DNA from: Umbelopsis ramanniana AG | Taxonomy: Eukaryota; Mucoromycota; Umbelopsidomycetes; Umbelopsidales; Umbelopsidaceae | Assembly (NCBI RefSeq): GCF_025399195.1 | Contig: NW_026252156.1 | Location: forward strand, 45,019 to 109,018 | Reading direction: 5' to 3' | DNA: 64,000 bases | Part shown: one piece after another, positions 35,317 through 47,359 of the stretch | How positions within the stretch are numbered: the stretch's first letter is position 1 | Layout of the letters: every line of letters begins with the position of its first letter | Made by a program: the position numbers and the translations under genes | The notes under the pieces: model-generated | The model's input: only the letters and a program-made list of their open reading frames with translations | What the model was told of the DNA's origin: nothing | The model's database searches: none

Positions 35317-35693
35317 ATTATTCGTCACATTCACTAAGACCTCCGTTCCCCAACTAACACTACGTTTTTGTAAAACTTTCTCTGATATTATTTCCCTTCC
35401 TTGTAAATCACTCTATTGTCTCTCCCTCACATGTCAAACACTATCTTTTCATTGACGCAAGACCGCTTAAGTTTTGGTTCTTTATTTTAAATTATGTGTA
35501 CTCCCAGAAAGCCTGGATGTCTTTCTCTCTTTCCTTTTTTTTTTTTGATAAAATAAAATGCGAACTCGGTTCAGTTATGTAATCTGGTCTTGACCCTCAC
35601 TTCGATTCTTTACTCTTTTGCGAAATCTATGTATTAATTGCTGGCAATACCATCAAGTCTACCGAGGTTGTTCGACACCTAAGGCTCGACATT
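35317..35693. other. Convergent intergenic region
   Basis: 3' flanks of the unrecognised gene and PP5. AT-rich, with AATAAAAT near 35551 and several T runs that could serve polyadenylation. No gene seen. Confidence 0.55.
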
Positions 35694-38051
35694 TTATACA
35701 CCGAGCATACCGCCAAATTGACTGGCATATTGCATTGGTCGTACATCAGGGTGTGGCTTAGGGTAGAGGAAAAAAAATAAGATTAACGTCCCTTTGATAT
35801 ATGGAAAACATCATTGTAGACTTACCACGGCATCAAAAGTTCGGTAATCCAATTTCATGTCACTGGTGATGTTGATCAAAGCACCCTTATTACCGACGCT
35901 ATCACTGCATTACGATCACATAAGTAAGTAATATGGAGTAATGTTACCGCAATGTCACCAACAACTTACCAATAATTAGGAGCAGAGAAGACTGTAACAC
36001 ATTTTCCGTCGTGCTCAATGACATATCCATTCTCCTTTACTTCGTGACTACGAATCAACATATCTGCAGGTGAATGACAGCGTTAATACAAAGAGTGATG
36101 TTTATAAAATTCCTGTACCCTTCCTTACCTAGCCCGTTATGCTCGAGGAATCGCTTAGTGACATCAGGGCCGAACTGCGTGCCTACACCTCTCTTGCTAG
36201 GGCCACGACCATTCTCGGGCTGTGGGTCGGACCAGAGCAATTCGCACATCAATCCTACGTCATTTCAATTTTAGTGTGGTCTTCATCAGCAGCTTGATGA
36301 CAGATTTTTTTTTATCCAAACTCACCTTCCGTGCCAGGTTGTCTCTGCGAGAGTCGATCAATATTACGAATGTCATCTAGAGTGACATCATCCTTTGAAA
36401 ATAGACCACCATGAACAACAAGAATCTTGTGTTTAATGACGTGCGCCAAAGGCAAAGCGTTGAAGGTCTCCGAAAACAGCTACAAAGAAAGGAGCAAAAT
36501 TATATAAGTCATCTCCACTAAGATTGGCTGTAATGCGCCGCTGCGACATCGATACTTACTTTGAACATGGTCTCACTGAACTTGGCTTTCACTTCACCTT
36601 CGAAGCCATAAATCTTGTTCATGTTGTCGGTTTCGTGATTGCCACGAGCAAGATATAAACTGTTGGGATATAACCATTTGAAAGCAAACAGTGTCAAGAC
36701 CACTTCCAAGGAGAAACTGCCGCGATCAACAAAGTCACCGTTGAAAAGATAAGTGTGGGTAGCTGATGGGTAGCCATTGAGCTCAAAAATATGCAATAAA
36801 TCATAGTATTGTCCTAATTGACAAGCTAGGTTAACAAAGGAGATTTCATTACTTTTGGTAACAAGCTCAAGCGTATGTTTACCATGAGTGTCTCCACAAA
36901 CGGTCAGTTTGCTATTTTCAGGGATGTCGATGTCGATTAAGGAAGGCGACTCCAACATGATGTTTCGAACGGCCATAATGATCTACAAATAGGAGATAAT
37001 GTTCAGACGAAATGTAATGAACAGCGCTAGACTGTGGGCTTTTGACATACTCTAAACATATATTTCTTGTGAATCTTCTTCTGATCTTTCAAGCGAGCGA
37101 TCATCTGATCCAAAAATTCCTTATCAATCGTTTTTGTTTCCTCGTTCATTCTTGGTCCATCGTAAGAGTCCTCAACAGCTACCAGAGCTTTGTGTTAGAT
37201 CATGTTGAAGGAGATTGTCGAATCTCGGTGTACTTACTGACTGCCTCTACATCCAAAGTGTCTGCCACGCTCCTGATAGTTTCGTTGTGCTGTTGGCACT
37301 TTCAGTAATCAGTCCATAGAGGATGGAAATCAACACTGTGGAAATAGCTTACTTCAATTGCCTTTTCAAATTCTACTCTACGGACGATCTTTTCGCATTC
37401 GATCATTTTTGCTTTAGCATCTTTATCAGCAGGAGCTCGTTTGACAACCTGAGATGAAGACGGCTGATTAGAAACAAACAATGGCAAACAACAATCTTTT
37501 CTGTGCTGTTAGGCTTACAATTCTGAAATCGCGTAGAGAATCCTTGAACTTGGTCAAAGCCATGTTCGCAATAGCTCGACGATAATATCCCTTGAAGCAA
37601 GATTATCAGGTTAAGATCGTACATTTACACCAGTACAAATTTTTAAAGAAAAGATCGATAGATACCTTGGTATAGGTTGAATCCACTTCTATAGCTCTGT
37701 TTGCATCCCTGAGAAGATACGACGAGTGAGTGAGGTAGAATGAGACGTTGACTTGGTGGATATTTTAAAACACCTACGCAATGGCATATCCATAGGCTTC
37801 AGTTTTGATGTAGCAGGCAGAACGATTTGAATAATAGACAGCGACTTTTGGGTTTGCCTCTATGGCAGCGGTATATTTCTCGATAGCTTCGGCATAGTGC
37901 TTTGCTGCAAGTGGATTAATCTTTGACCATTCTCAGCAGGTGCAGACGCAAGTTTGGTTTCGCACAACATACCAGAAAACAAAGCGTTGGCTTCTGCCTT
38001 GAGTTCTTCTGCCTTTGCAGCTGAAGCGGCGTTTACGTTATCATCAGACAT
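35694..38051 (-). CDS. Serine/threonine protein phosphatase 5 (PP5/Ppt1)
   Basis: Hsp90-linked phosphatase. N-terminal TPR region: start [20 protein letters not shown], then [19 protein letters not shown] and [14 protein letters not shown] linker with [20 protein letters not shown] leads to the phosphatase domain. Metal and catalytic motifs are intact: GDTHG, then (after an intron that an unspliced reading would translate) [81 protein letters not shown] terminus [11 protein letters not shown]. About eleven exons, introns 50-90 nt. Divergent to RVS161 with about 730 bp between starts. The length and order match PP5 from other eukaryotes. Confidence 0.94.
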
Positions 38052-38784
38052 GTTCAAGATTGGGCCTGTTTCGAGTAATGTCTAGTAAATGTCGCTTTCA
38101 ATCTAAAACCGTTGGATAAAGATCAATCTGCCCTGTCCTTTTTTGTGGAAACAAAAAAAAAACGAAACCCCGTCTTGGTCTGGAATTTTAACACCCAGAA
38201 AATTTTCATCTCAGTGCATCAAGCCGTTATGCCTTAGATGTCATTTTTGAATATATGAACAGCAGAACATGCTTGGTGGTATGTCGACAAACAAGCCATT
38301 TCATTGTTCATAGGAAGGGCCAAAAAATTGGAACTATAGATGGTAGTACTGCGCAACAGGTACATTGTCAATGTGAGCGGTAACGAAATTGGCAGTTTCA
38401 TTGATGTGTCCATCAGCCAGCTATTCCATTCAATTGCAATAGCACCAACCAAAGATACCATGAAGTTACAAAGACTGTAAATTTCACCAAATTTCACTGT
38501 AAAAATACATGTCGATGGCTCAAGTTCTGAGTGGACGAAGCAACAGTTAATGTAGAGACGGCCGCTAATGCTACTATTCAATTCGGTTTGAAGAGTTTTT
38601 TAATAAGTTTTAAATACTTATGTTCCTATTGATGGAATGCACCTGCCTATCAGCTAACAAAAGTCGTCGATAAGAACACAGTGTGAAGGGCATGACTTAT
38701 CACATGACCTGGAGAAAGAGGACGAAAGTCCGACTCCATCCGTTTGCCGTTGCTGTCCACTTTCGAACACAACGTCATTCAAAC
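38052..38784. promoter_or_regulatory. Divergent intergenic region PP5 / RVS161
   Basis: About 730 bp containing both promoters. A minus-strand frame at 38234-38581 (115 codons, no recognisable domain) is present but unsupported. No clear TATA box. Confidence 0.45.
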
Positions 38785-39908
38785 ATGAGTTTTCTGTAAG
38801 TCCATTGTAGCAAGGCTCACAACATAATAAGTCTTTGGAAGTGCCATAGTTTTGACACAAAGCTAATTCACAACCATACAGTTCTGGTTTCAAAAAAAAC
38901 CTCAACAGAGCGGGTACTACGGTAAGCCAGGCTTCCTTGGCATAACGAAACAGTCAATTCAAGCGAATGTTGCATACTCACAATCATTGTCTATAGCTCA
39001 TGCAGCGTACTGGAATAGTGGACAAAACAGTGGATCGAGAGTTCGACGAAGAATATGAACGCTACAAAACGTAAGCCTTGTTATGTCAATACAAGTTGCT
39101 TATGACACTGCTCTCACACAAACTGATACTATGCAGGCTTGAACAAAAGACCGAAAAGCTCACAAAAGAAGCAAAAGGTTATTTAGACTCGCTAAGAGGT
39201 AAGTAACACAACGTATGTGAACTGCCCGAAGACACCTATCCATCCACTGACATCCCACGTTAGCCATGACAAATGCACAGACACGCATAGCAACGACCAT
39301 TCACCACTTTTATGACGATTCAGCCCCAATGGGTCAATGCGGTATCAAGTATAAGGAGACGGTTGAAAAACTAGATGAGGAAGCAAAGAAAGATATGGTA
39401 GGTTAAGCATCACCATTCACTTTTGGTAATGGAACATTCCTAATGCGGCGCGAAACAGGATGCTACCTATAGAACGACTATAATAGAACCTTTGAGTCGA
39501 TTCTGCGCATATTTCCCTGATATCAATGAAGCCATCAAAAGACGACAGAAGAAGCTGTTGGACTATGACGCCATGAGGTCAAAAGTAAGAAAATTGGTTG
39601 ACAAACCTAGTGAAGACCCACAGCGGCTTCCCAGAGCCGAACAAGAAGCCAATATGGCACGTGAAGTCTATGAGAATATCAACAGCATTCTCATTACCGA
39701 CTTACCAAAGGTCATTGAACTTCGAGTGCCTTATATTGATCCATCCTTCGAAGCACTTGTCAAGTCTCAACTTCAATTCTGCCAAACAAGTTATGAACAT
39801 TTGGAGGGCTTGAGACAATATTTCCCTGCGGAGTCAGAAAAAATGGATGGCCGAGTAGATGATGTACTGCAGCAGATGAGAGAGCTCAGTATATGTGGTA
39901 ACTTTTAA
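38785..39908 (+). CDS. RVS161: Amphiphysin-like BAR protein Rvs161
   Basis: BAR-domain protein that bends membranes at endocytic sites, normally paired with Rvs167. Six exons. A 14-nt start-containing exon (38785-38798, MSF plus two bases) splices to a short second exon encoding SGFKKNLNRAGTT, then LMQRTGIVDKTVDREFDEEY, the highly conserved amphiphysin start. Next are TLEQKTEKLTKEAKGYLDSL, TRIATTIHHFYDDSAPMG, and the large last exon with EPLSRFCAYFPDINEAI, KLLDYDAMRSKVRKL and VYENINSILITDLPKVIEL. The protein ends after the BAR domain with no SH3, as expected for Rvs161. Confidence 0.93.
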
Positions 39909-40086
39909 ACGGGTATATGCTTCCATTACCTTACTCATGCATTCTTAACGTAATGATAATAAAACACACAATGTAACCGTAAAAAAGGGAAATTAAAATT
40001 CGTTAGCAGTGACTTTGTTTCATTTCATGGGCAGTAGAACCCTGGCCACCTCTTCGTTTCTCGCAAGGCCAACTAAGGGACTTCTA

Positions 40087-41418
40087 ATGTGCATTCTGTT
40101 TTGGTCTCTTAACCGACATCCCGACTATCAATTGTAAGTAAATCGATATATGGACTTGAACATTCTAGAATGCATGAGATTCATTGGGTGCCTTTTAGCG
40201 TTTTTGCCGGTAATCGAGATGAATACCTGCATCGACCCGCTGCAAGAGCTCAATTCTGGGATCCTCCAAATGATCACGTGCTTGCAGGACGAGATCTGAG
40301 TCCTTCTGCTACCGATACGCACGATGGTACTTGGCTCGGTTTTACAAAGGATGGCCGGTTTGCAGCTCTGACCAATTATAGGGAGGAATTGAAAGTGGGC
40401 AAATTATCCAGAGGCTACCTGGTGAGAGATTATCTTATCGAACACGAGTCACCGGAATCCTACATGGAGTCACTCCAAGGGCATAAAAACGATTTCGGTG
40501 GTTTCAACCTCATATGCGGACAGTTGGGCAAGTCTCCCTCTTTATTTTATACCAGCAATCGGGATGGGGAAAACATCACGGAAATTCAACCTGGAAAAAC
40601 ATATGGTAGGTTCTATACATGGGCATTTTATTCAACGGAAAGTGGCGGGCAAAGGCCCGGCAAAGAAAAAACGTGTCGACGGACTGGAGGTCGATTCAAC
40701 ATCGGTCTGCCGCTGCATGAACGAAACTGCGGGATACAGTCTTTCCATGCACGAGCCATGGTTGAGCAACGTGGTGTCATGCTTAGCCCGATTAGCGGAT
40801 AAAATAAAACTGGTTTTTATTTTCGTTAGAACCCCGTTTTACGGCGTGCATAATGTGTTAGGTAAAGCTTGAACAATTATTAATGACACTATCTCATTAT
40901 TAATAGGTTTATCAAACTCTGTTCTCCCTAAACCATGGGAGAAGGTCAAGAGAGGTGAAAGCAAGTTTCAAGCTATTTTAGACACTGTGCAAGACAAGGA
41001 AGATTTAATACAAGCACTGTTCAATTTGATGAAGTAAGGAAGTGTTATTTCCGCGAAAACCCAACCGTGGAAAAAATGGACTGACCTCTAAAATTTTTTA
41101 TATTGGCTGTTTGGCTTAAATTACTATTTCTCTTCTCCACTCCGTTTTCGCTGAAAAAGGGAAAGCTGTCCGTACTCGGGTTCTACGGACGCCATTTGGG
41201 AGCAAGTCAAGAACACGATATTCATACCAAAGTTTCAGTTAGGCAAACTGAGCTATGCTACAAGAGCAACCACCATTGTCCTAGTCGATTACAATGGGCA
41301 TGCCACCTTCATTGAGAGGGAATGGTACAAAAGTACTAGCGAGCTGTCGCACCAATTACATTTTGATGGCGACAGTGGCGATCCACAGCGGCGTTATGAC
41401 TTTGATTTAAATAAATAA
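40087..41418 (+). CDS. TANGO2/NRDE family protein
   Basis: Cytosolic/mitochondrial protein of the TANGO2 family, linked in animals to Golgi organisation, lipid and heme handling. Four exons. The first (40087 to about 40133) encodes CILFWSLNRHPDYQF; the second carries the family motif GNRDEYLHRPAARAQFW, then LAGRDL, GTWLGFTKDGRFAALTNYRE and GFNLICGQLG. After a 301-nt intron (40606-40906) comes LSNSVLPKPWEKVKRG, the conserved continuation. The last exon holds YATRATTIVLVDYNGHATFI before a short Asp-rich tail. N-terminal Cys2 is conserved in NRDE proteins. The 301-nt intron is odd and is described as a finding. Confidence 0.9.
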
Positions 41419-41741
41419 ATAGGTTTACGTGCTTGATATTTACAAATTGTGGTATGCTATATTACCCCAATAGTACAAGTTCAGTTGGCCATCGATTGAA
41501 CTTTCTTTTGTTATTTTCTGCATTAAAGCCTGTTAGCAAACATCATGATGATCGGACCTTGATATCATTACTTCACCAGCGCCCTGAAATTGGGCATTTT
41601 TTTTTTTGTGTTGCCTATTTTTTGATGCGGAGACCGTTTAAACGGGCCTCATTAACTGGTTTAAAAAACGGGCGCTAGTGCGATTTTTTCATTATTTTCT
41701 CCCTTTTTATCCTCTCTTGGTTTCTATTCTCCATTTTTGTC
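41419..41741. other. Intergenic region upstream of zinc-ribbon gene
   Basis: About 320 bp. Contains a T run at about 41600-41610 and an inverted element near 41634-41680 (CCGTTTAAACGGG is itself palindromic around the PmeI-like core). No gene seen. Confidence 0.5.
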
Positions 41742-42136
41742 ATGGCACCTTCGTTCGTTCTTTGTGAGTGAAAAATGCATTCTCATTCGACTTTGTTCTG
41801 TATACTAACCTATGTCAAATAGTCGGTGGTTCCGATAAGAAAATCTCATTAGAGCAGCAGACTCACCAGTGCCCTCGTTGTGGCGACCCAACATCCGTCA
41901 AATTGACTCGAACTGAAACGCAAATGGTTGTCTTGGGAAAGACAATTGGAAAACCAGGGAATATGCGAGTACGGTACGAGTGTCAAAAGTGCAAGTGGAA
42001 GAACGACAAGCTCCCTGAAGGCAAGCGAGGCTCATCGGAAGGCAACTCCAAGTCTTTGGCCGAGACCGAACAAGGCACTTACTTTTATGACACCAATGGA
42101 GAGTGCGAATATCTCCCTCCAGAAAAAGCTTTTTAA
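41742..42136 (+). CDS. Small zinc-ribbon protein
   Basis: Two exons (41742 to about 41763; about 41822 to 42136) give roughly 112 residues. One zinc ribbon is formed by CPRC near residue 25 and CQKC near residue 65 (spacing about 37), with VLGKTIGKPGNMRVRYE between. The rest is Gly/Ser/Lys-rich and ends YDTNGECEYLPPEKAF. The arrangement resembles the fungal zinc-ribbon family in which a CPRC knuckle is followed by a hydrophobic turn, but the function is unknown. The split after APSFVL restores the frame into FGGSDKKISLEQ. It converges on the Rab gene. Confidence 0.75.
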
Positions 42137-42442
42137 ACAACGTCCTTACTGTCATAATACCAATCATCTTTAGCTAATCACAATTCCTCATACTCATAAC
42201 GAGCAAAGTGTAAATATAAATAATTAGACGCTCAAAAATGCTTTATCATGGAGAAGAGTATCGTAACAAATATGAGTCTGCAGTATCTACAAAAGAAGCT
42301 TGTATCAAAAGGAAATAACGATGTACTTTAGAAGAAGCGTGGGGAACAGGAATTAATGGGGGAGGGGCGTTTGGGGGGATATCTAAAAATGTCAAGAAAA
42401 AGAATAAATCGCTAGGTACTCTATAGCACAAAAATGGGGTTG
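42137..42442. other. Convergent intergenic region
   Basis: About 305 bp of 3' flanks with a G-rich patch (GGGGGAGGGGCGTTTGGGGGG near 42357-42377) on the plus strand. No gene seen. Confidence 0.55.
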
Positions 42443-43382
42443 CTAGCAAGCACAAGACTTTCGGCCACGAAGGCTATCGTCTCGGCGATTCAAATGAAAG
42501 CTATCACTGCCATCCATGTCAAATTCCAATTGGGGGATTTTGACCATGCCAGCAATACATGAGAAAGCTTCTTCAACATTGGTACCATCTTTGGCGCTTG
42601 CCTCAAAACATCGAATTTCCATTCGAGGTGATGAATGTTGCTGTGCCCATGCTCGAGCTTGGCGTCGTGAAACAACACGGTCGTCAATATCTATCTTGTT
42701 TCCAATCAATATCAGAGGGAAATCTTCCAACAAATCCGGCGGTAAGGATGATTGCTTTAAAAAATCTGCCCGCCAGCGTTCTATTACCAGAACGGTAAGT
42801 TGGTTAATGAGTAGTTACATACCTTGTTATGTATGATGCCGTACTTACCTAGATTATGAAATGTTTGGAAATTGGTAGTGTCATATACCAGGCAGCAAGC
42901 GTCTGCTCCGCGGTAATAGCTCACACCAAGTGACTGGAATCGTTCCTGTCCAGCTGTATCCCAAAGTTGTAACGTAACTTTTCGACCATCGTCAGTGTGT
43001 ACGTCTTTTGTTATAAAATCAGCACCTATAGATCGATTTTCAGTGAGATGGCTATCCATGTAGTAACAGACTTTCGTCAAGCAACTTACCAATGGTAGCC
43101 TTGTAGGAGCTAGTGAAACGCTTATGGATAAACTGGTAGCAATCATAACTTAGTTGAAAAACTCTATACTCTTTGTTTATCTCGTAATCTTGACCTTAAG
43201 GTAAGCATCGTTTAAAGGTTTACCTGATTTCGCAAGCAAGTCTAACATGGGTCAACGGAGTGGCGGTCAAGCAGAGTAACGGTTAGGTACATTGAACCAA
43301 GCTTGTGCATTTATAATAGATACATTACCTTTCCTACACCACCATCTCCAATAATGACCACCTTTAGAATGTCTTTTGGCAT
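42443..43382 (-). CDS. Rab7-like small GTPase
   Basis: Membrane-traffic GTPase, closest by eye to Rab7/Ypt7 (late endosome/vacuole). Exon 1 (43329-43382) ends exactly after the P-loop GDGGVGK. An 18-nt exon (43224-43241) encodes TCLRNQ; the next begins [20 protein letters not shown] with the switch I Thr. Further motifs: [24 protein letters not shown], and EASAKD for the guanine-binding loops. The C terminus is RKSCAC, a double-Cys geranylgeranylation site. Introns of 87 and 91 nt flank the microexon. It differs from canonical Rab7 in several core positions (for example [14 protein letters not shown]), so it may be a lineage-specific paralogue. Confidence 0.9.
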
Positions 43383-43558
43383 TACCAGGTGTTAAAAAAA
43401 AAAGGCTATGATTTGGTCTTGACTTGTAGTCTGTGGTGGGTGGACTCAGATAGCTTGTTAGAAGCACATTATCTGCCTCAGCTGTTTTTTTCAAAGTCCG
43501 AGACTCGTGTCTTTTTCAATCACAATCCATTGCCACGTTTGGGATAACATCCACGCCG

Positions 43559-44359
43559 ATGATGGCCACCACTGTTAATTCACCATTCTCAGCGGATGAG
43601 AAATCCAACTGGTTGCTGTATCTACTTACTGACTCGGCCCTTCCAACTGGTGGATTCGTCGCTTCCTCGGGCCTGGAAGCTTCCTTTCAAGCTGGTTTGA
43701 TCCCAACAGCATCCACATTGCCGGATTTCACCTTATCTGCAGCGCATTCATTCGCATTCAATACCGTACCGTTTGTTCGTGCGGGCTACTACACTGTAGA
43801 TAGCGAAGATCCAATAGCTTCTCTTGAAGATGCTGATGCAACATGTGAAGCTCTTATGATTGGCAACACGGTGGCCAGACGTGCTTCGTTAGCCCAAGGA
43901 GTTGCTATGTTGACGCTCCATATCAAGTGCTTTTCTCCGGATGACGAAGTAGTCAAACAATGGAAAAAGTTGATAAGATCGGGAAAAGTAGATGGTCACT
44001 TTGCCGTATGCTTTGGGCTTGTATGTAGACAGCTCAGTGTGTCGATAGGTAAGGCACCAGCAGTTTGAAACGATCAAAAGTCTCAGATCTCTAATTTGCA
44101 TCGATCAATATCATTAGAAAACACTTCACATCTATGGCTGTACCTATTTACGCGGACTCTATACTCATCTGCGGTTAGAATGAACATCATTGGTCCGTAT
44201 GAAGCCCAACGCATGTTATTGAGAGCCAAAGAAGGTATTGAGGATGTGGTCCAGAAAACCATGCATCTTACTATGGATGACGCTTGCCAGACTAATCCGC
44301 TATTGGATGTGTGCCAAGGAATGCACGACCGATTGTACACGAGGTTATTCAACAGCTAA
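43559..44359 (+). CDS. Urease accessory protein UreF
   Basis: Works with UreD and UreG to load nickel into urease. Two exons joined across an intron at about 44048-44115, about 243 residues. Family marks: LLYLLTDSALPTGGFVASSG near the start, LEASFQAGL, a Ser/Ala helix region, and GKVDGHFAVCFGLVCRQLSV. After the intron: ENTSHLWLYLFTRTLYSSAV and RMNIIGPYEAQRMLL. It ends HDRLYTRLFNS, as fungal UreF proteins do. Either of two adjacent ATGs (43559, 43562) could start it. Divergent to the Rab gene (176 bp). No other urease gene is in the window. Confidence 0.92.
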
Positions 44360-45250
44360 ACGTATGGTACGCGTCATCTAATCGATATTTACGTTATGGT
44401 GACCAAGAGCCATTTTAACTTTTTAGAATCTCAACTGGATTGAGAATAAATCTACCCTTCATTATTCACTTTTTTGTGTGGTGGCTACTTCATATTTTTT
44501 TGTGCCCGTGGCCCAAGATGAATGTGGAGACATTGTTTACGGATCAAATCCCACACATAACAAGTGTCCACCGTGTCACACAGATATTCAATTGGATCCC
44601 CACCTCAATAATGGCGGCGACACTTACAGAAGAAATGTGGTAACACATCTCTTGCATTGAATTTAGCCCGAGCTCAATGGGAAGCGTAAGATTGTTTGAT
44701 CATCCCAAAGTTTGTATCAGCGTGAGATGTCGGAACGGAAGAAGTATGGCAGTTGGCACTTTTATGGAAGCATAAGGTTTAACAAATTGAGTGCCACAAA
44801 GATTGTAATAGTTAAAAGTCAATACAGGAAGAGTGCGTGTACTATGGCAATAGAGCGGAACCTTGGCGCTGTATTTACTGTTTTTATAAATATCTTTTAA
44901 TGTAAATCAAACTGAGGCATAAAGACTTTCCCAGGCAGTCATTTTGGCAGTGGCTAGAGTTGATCAATGCATTGCTCAGTACCGCTGTCGACGGCTGGAG
45001 AGACCTACTAGAGAATCCCAGAGAATGTTCTATGAATTCGTCGTAGGAGAGTTGGTTTCGGGAGCAAAAAAATAATTTGGGTACTTGACTCGATTGGTTG
45101 GTTGGGCGGAGGTTTGGGGTAGAAGATTCTACTGGTATGCGCGCTATCAGCGGGAGCGGTTATTCAAAGAATTCACGTGATGTGCCGGGTTTGAACGGTC
45201 AACGGACAAATTTTTGCCACTGTTCTCCCCACACTGTGCGACTCTTCAAC
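44360..45250. other. Intergenic region UreF / bZIP
   Basis: About 890 bp without a supported gene. A frame from about 44427 to 44660 reads through a Cys motif CPPCH but has no ATG. The part from about 44990 probably contains the bZIP promoter. Confidence 0.5.
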
Positions 45251-47043
45251 ATGAGCAACTGGAACTTTCAGCATTTCGACACTCAATCTGATTTTGGTGT
45301 CGTCGATGAGAATGGAGTCACTCATAGAGTTCGTAAGAAGCCAGGAAGAAAGGCCAATCCGGCTGCATCTGCACAACGAAAGGTTCGTCATTGCCCCAAA
45401 GACGGAATCCCGTTTGTTCCAGACTTGTTGAAATACAAGTCGTTGACTATAATAATGTACTAACTCGGTCTATCAGGCTCAGAATAGAGCGGCACAGAGG
45501 GCTTTCAGAGAACGAAAGCAACGAGAAAAGAAAGAGAGTGACGCTCATATGCGCAAAACAACCAGTGAAATGACCCAGTTACGCAGGCTTGTCAGAGAGC
45601 TACAGTTTGAAAATAAGCAACTAAAAGCCATGGTCATAGCATACATATTGACATGCTTTGAGTTGAACTCTTCTCATCCAAGAATCCATTCAATGAGCAC
45701 CAACGCTAAGGCAACACCACCACCCGGCAGCAACATGCCTGCACTACTGAATGTCTTTATCGACGAAAAATGTCATATTTTGGATCTTGAGAATGCGGCA
45801 CTGAACTTACTCGATGTTGACTCTCCGTATCCTGAATGCACTGCACCTTCAAGAAGTCTGAAGCATGAGAAAAAGCTTCATAGATTGTTTGATGATACGT
45901 TAATTATAGACGAATCATGCACTGCACCTCTACCTTCCGATGCACAATTTGCCACCGACACATCCGTACTACCCCAATATGACCAAGTTCCCTCTTCAAC
46001 GTCCGTATCCTCCCCAGATACGGAAATGACATTTTCCACTGCCGGACTTGATACTATTCCACCTCTTCCGAAAACCTTCACCGGGTCAGATGTGAATCAG
46101 ACCATGTCAATTCTCGAAAGTGCTATGTTCCCACCACCGTTTGTTTCCACCAATGAAAATACTCCTTCACCAGGAGTGCAACGATTTTACCAGTCTAATC
46201 AAGCGCCTAACGGCCATACCGAAAATTTTGTGATGCTGGAATCCAACCGACAGATTGTGCAAGAGCAATGGAATAATGTTATGAGAGGTGACCATGATAA
46301 ATTTATTAGTGAGCCTCCTAACCAATGGCCAAGCAATAGCGCTGCTTTTGAACAGTGGGACAATCCGGAATATATGTATCCACCAATGCATCCCATCCAA
46401 GCCGTCCAGTTGCTGCGTTTACAAATGAAAGTTGGTAACATTCTTGGTGCTGACAAAGATATTCTTAATCCAAGTAAGCGATTGGTGTTTTAGTATGTTT
46501 CCGTCCGTCCAGGTTCTTCTAAATCGTCTCATACCCTTCCAAATAGCCGACTTGCAGCAAGCCATTGTCCACGACCGCCGCATAGATTATATTCCTGGCC
46601 CAGGAATGCGTGACCGTATGATACTGTTCCGCGACCACTTTGACGCCGACGAATGCTTTAATTTGCTGGCAACAAAATCCATCTTCCTGGGAGGAGAAGT
46701 GACAAACCCAAGTAATTGGGCTTTGCCAGAGAGATTTTACGACAAATATTGGTTCCTTTGCGCCAATCAGGTCAGTGTGGGTTTCATTTCGCAATGCTAT
46801 GATACAAAAGCCAAATTCCAGAGTCAGGCTGTCTAATACAAAAGATCTTTTTTTTTTTAGGACCTGCAGAATGCAGAGAAGGTTGAATGTCTTTCAGAAT
46901 ATCGTCAGCGTATATTCCGCAGAGTCAAAGAGAAGAGGGCGCAATTACAACAACAATCTAATGTCTATATTGATGTGGAAGATATACTGTCTTCCAGAAA
47001 TCTATCTAACCTAGGGATAAGGGAATACATGTCCTGCATTTAA
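45251..47043 (+). CDS. bZIP transcription factor with DUF3425-type C terminus
   Basis: Nuclear DNA-binding regulator. Exon 1 encodes SNWNFQHFDTQSDFGVVDEN and the start of the basic region (RKKPGRKANPAASAQRK). After an intron ending near 45476 the basic region continues AQNRAAQRAFRERKQREKKE, the AP-1/Yap-type NxxAQxxFR signature. A leucine zipper follows (MTQLRRLVRELQFENKQLKAM). The middle is Ser/Pro/Thr-rich. The C-terminal part has PIQAVQLLRLQMKVGNILG, LIPFQIADLQQAIVHDRRID, and WALPERFYDKYWFLCANQ. This matches the fungal DUF3425 domain found after bZIPs. Four exons. The last exon ends with a basic coiled segment (EYRQRIFRRVKEKRAQL). Confidence 0.9.
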
Positions 47044-47359
47044 TTTTTTTTTTTTTTTTTCAGCTTGTTACTGCTGTTCTGCACATCTCCATCCATACCC
47101 ATTTCCTCCGCCTTCTGTACATTGCCTTGCCATATACTGTTTCTTTTTGTTTTGTTTTCCCAAGCATACATAAATTTAAATCTGAAGAATAATTTCTGTC
47201 TTGTTTTGGCCATATGGATGGCAAACCATCTTTCTATGGTACCGAGTATCTTTTTATTCATGACTACTGTATCATTTGCAGGTTTGTGTTTTAAATTTAG
47301 CTTTTTGAACGGCCATTTGATGGCAAAATTCTATGTATATAAAAAGGGGAGGACGACAA
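47044..47359. other. Convergent intergenic region
   Basis: About 315 bp between two stops, with a run of about 20 T at 47043-47062. No gene seen. Confidence 0.6.

Noticed and set aside
38234-38581. 115-codon minus-strand frame
   Set aside because: No recognisable domain and no splice partners; lies in a divergent promoter region.
40498-40872. 124-codon plus-strand frame as a separate gene
   Set aside because: Its first part is an alternate frame of a conserved TANGO2 exon; only the intronic part is odd and is listed as a finding.
44427-44660. Frame with CPPCH, like a cytochrome c heme site
   Set aside because: No ATG, no other cytochrome features, and a lone CxxCH is common by chance.
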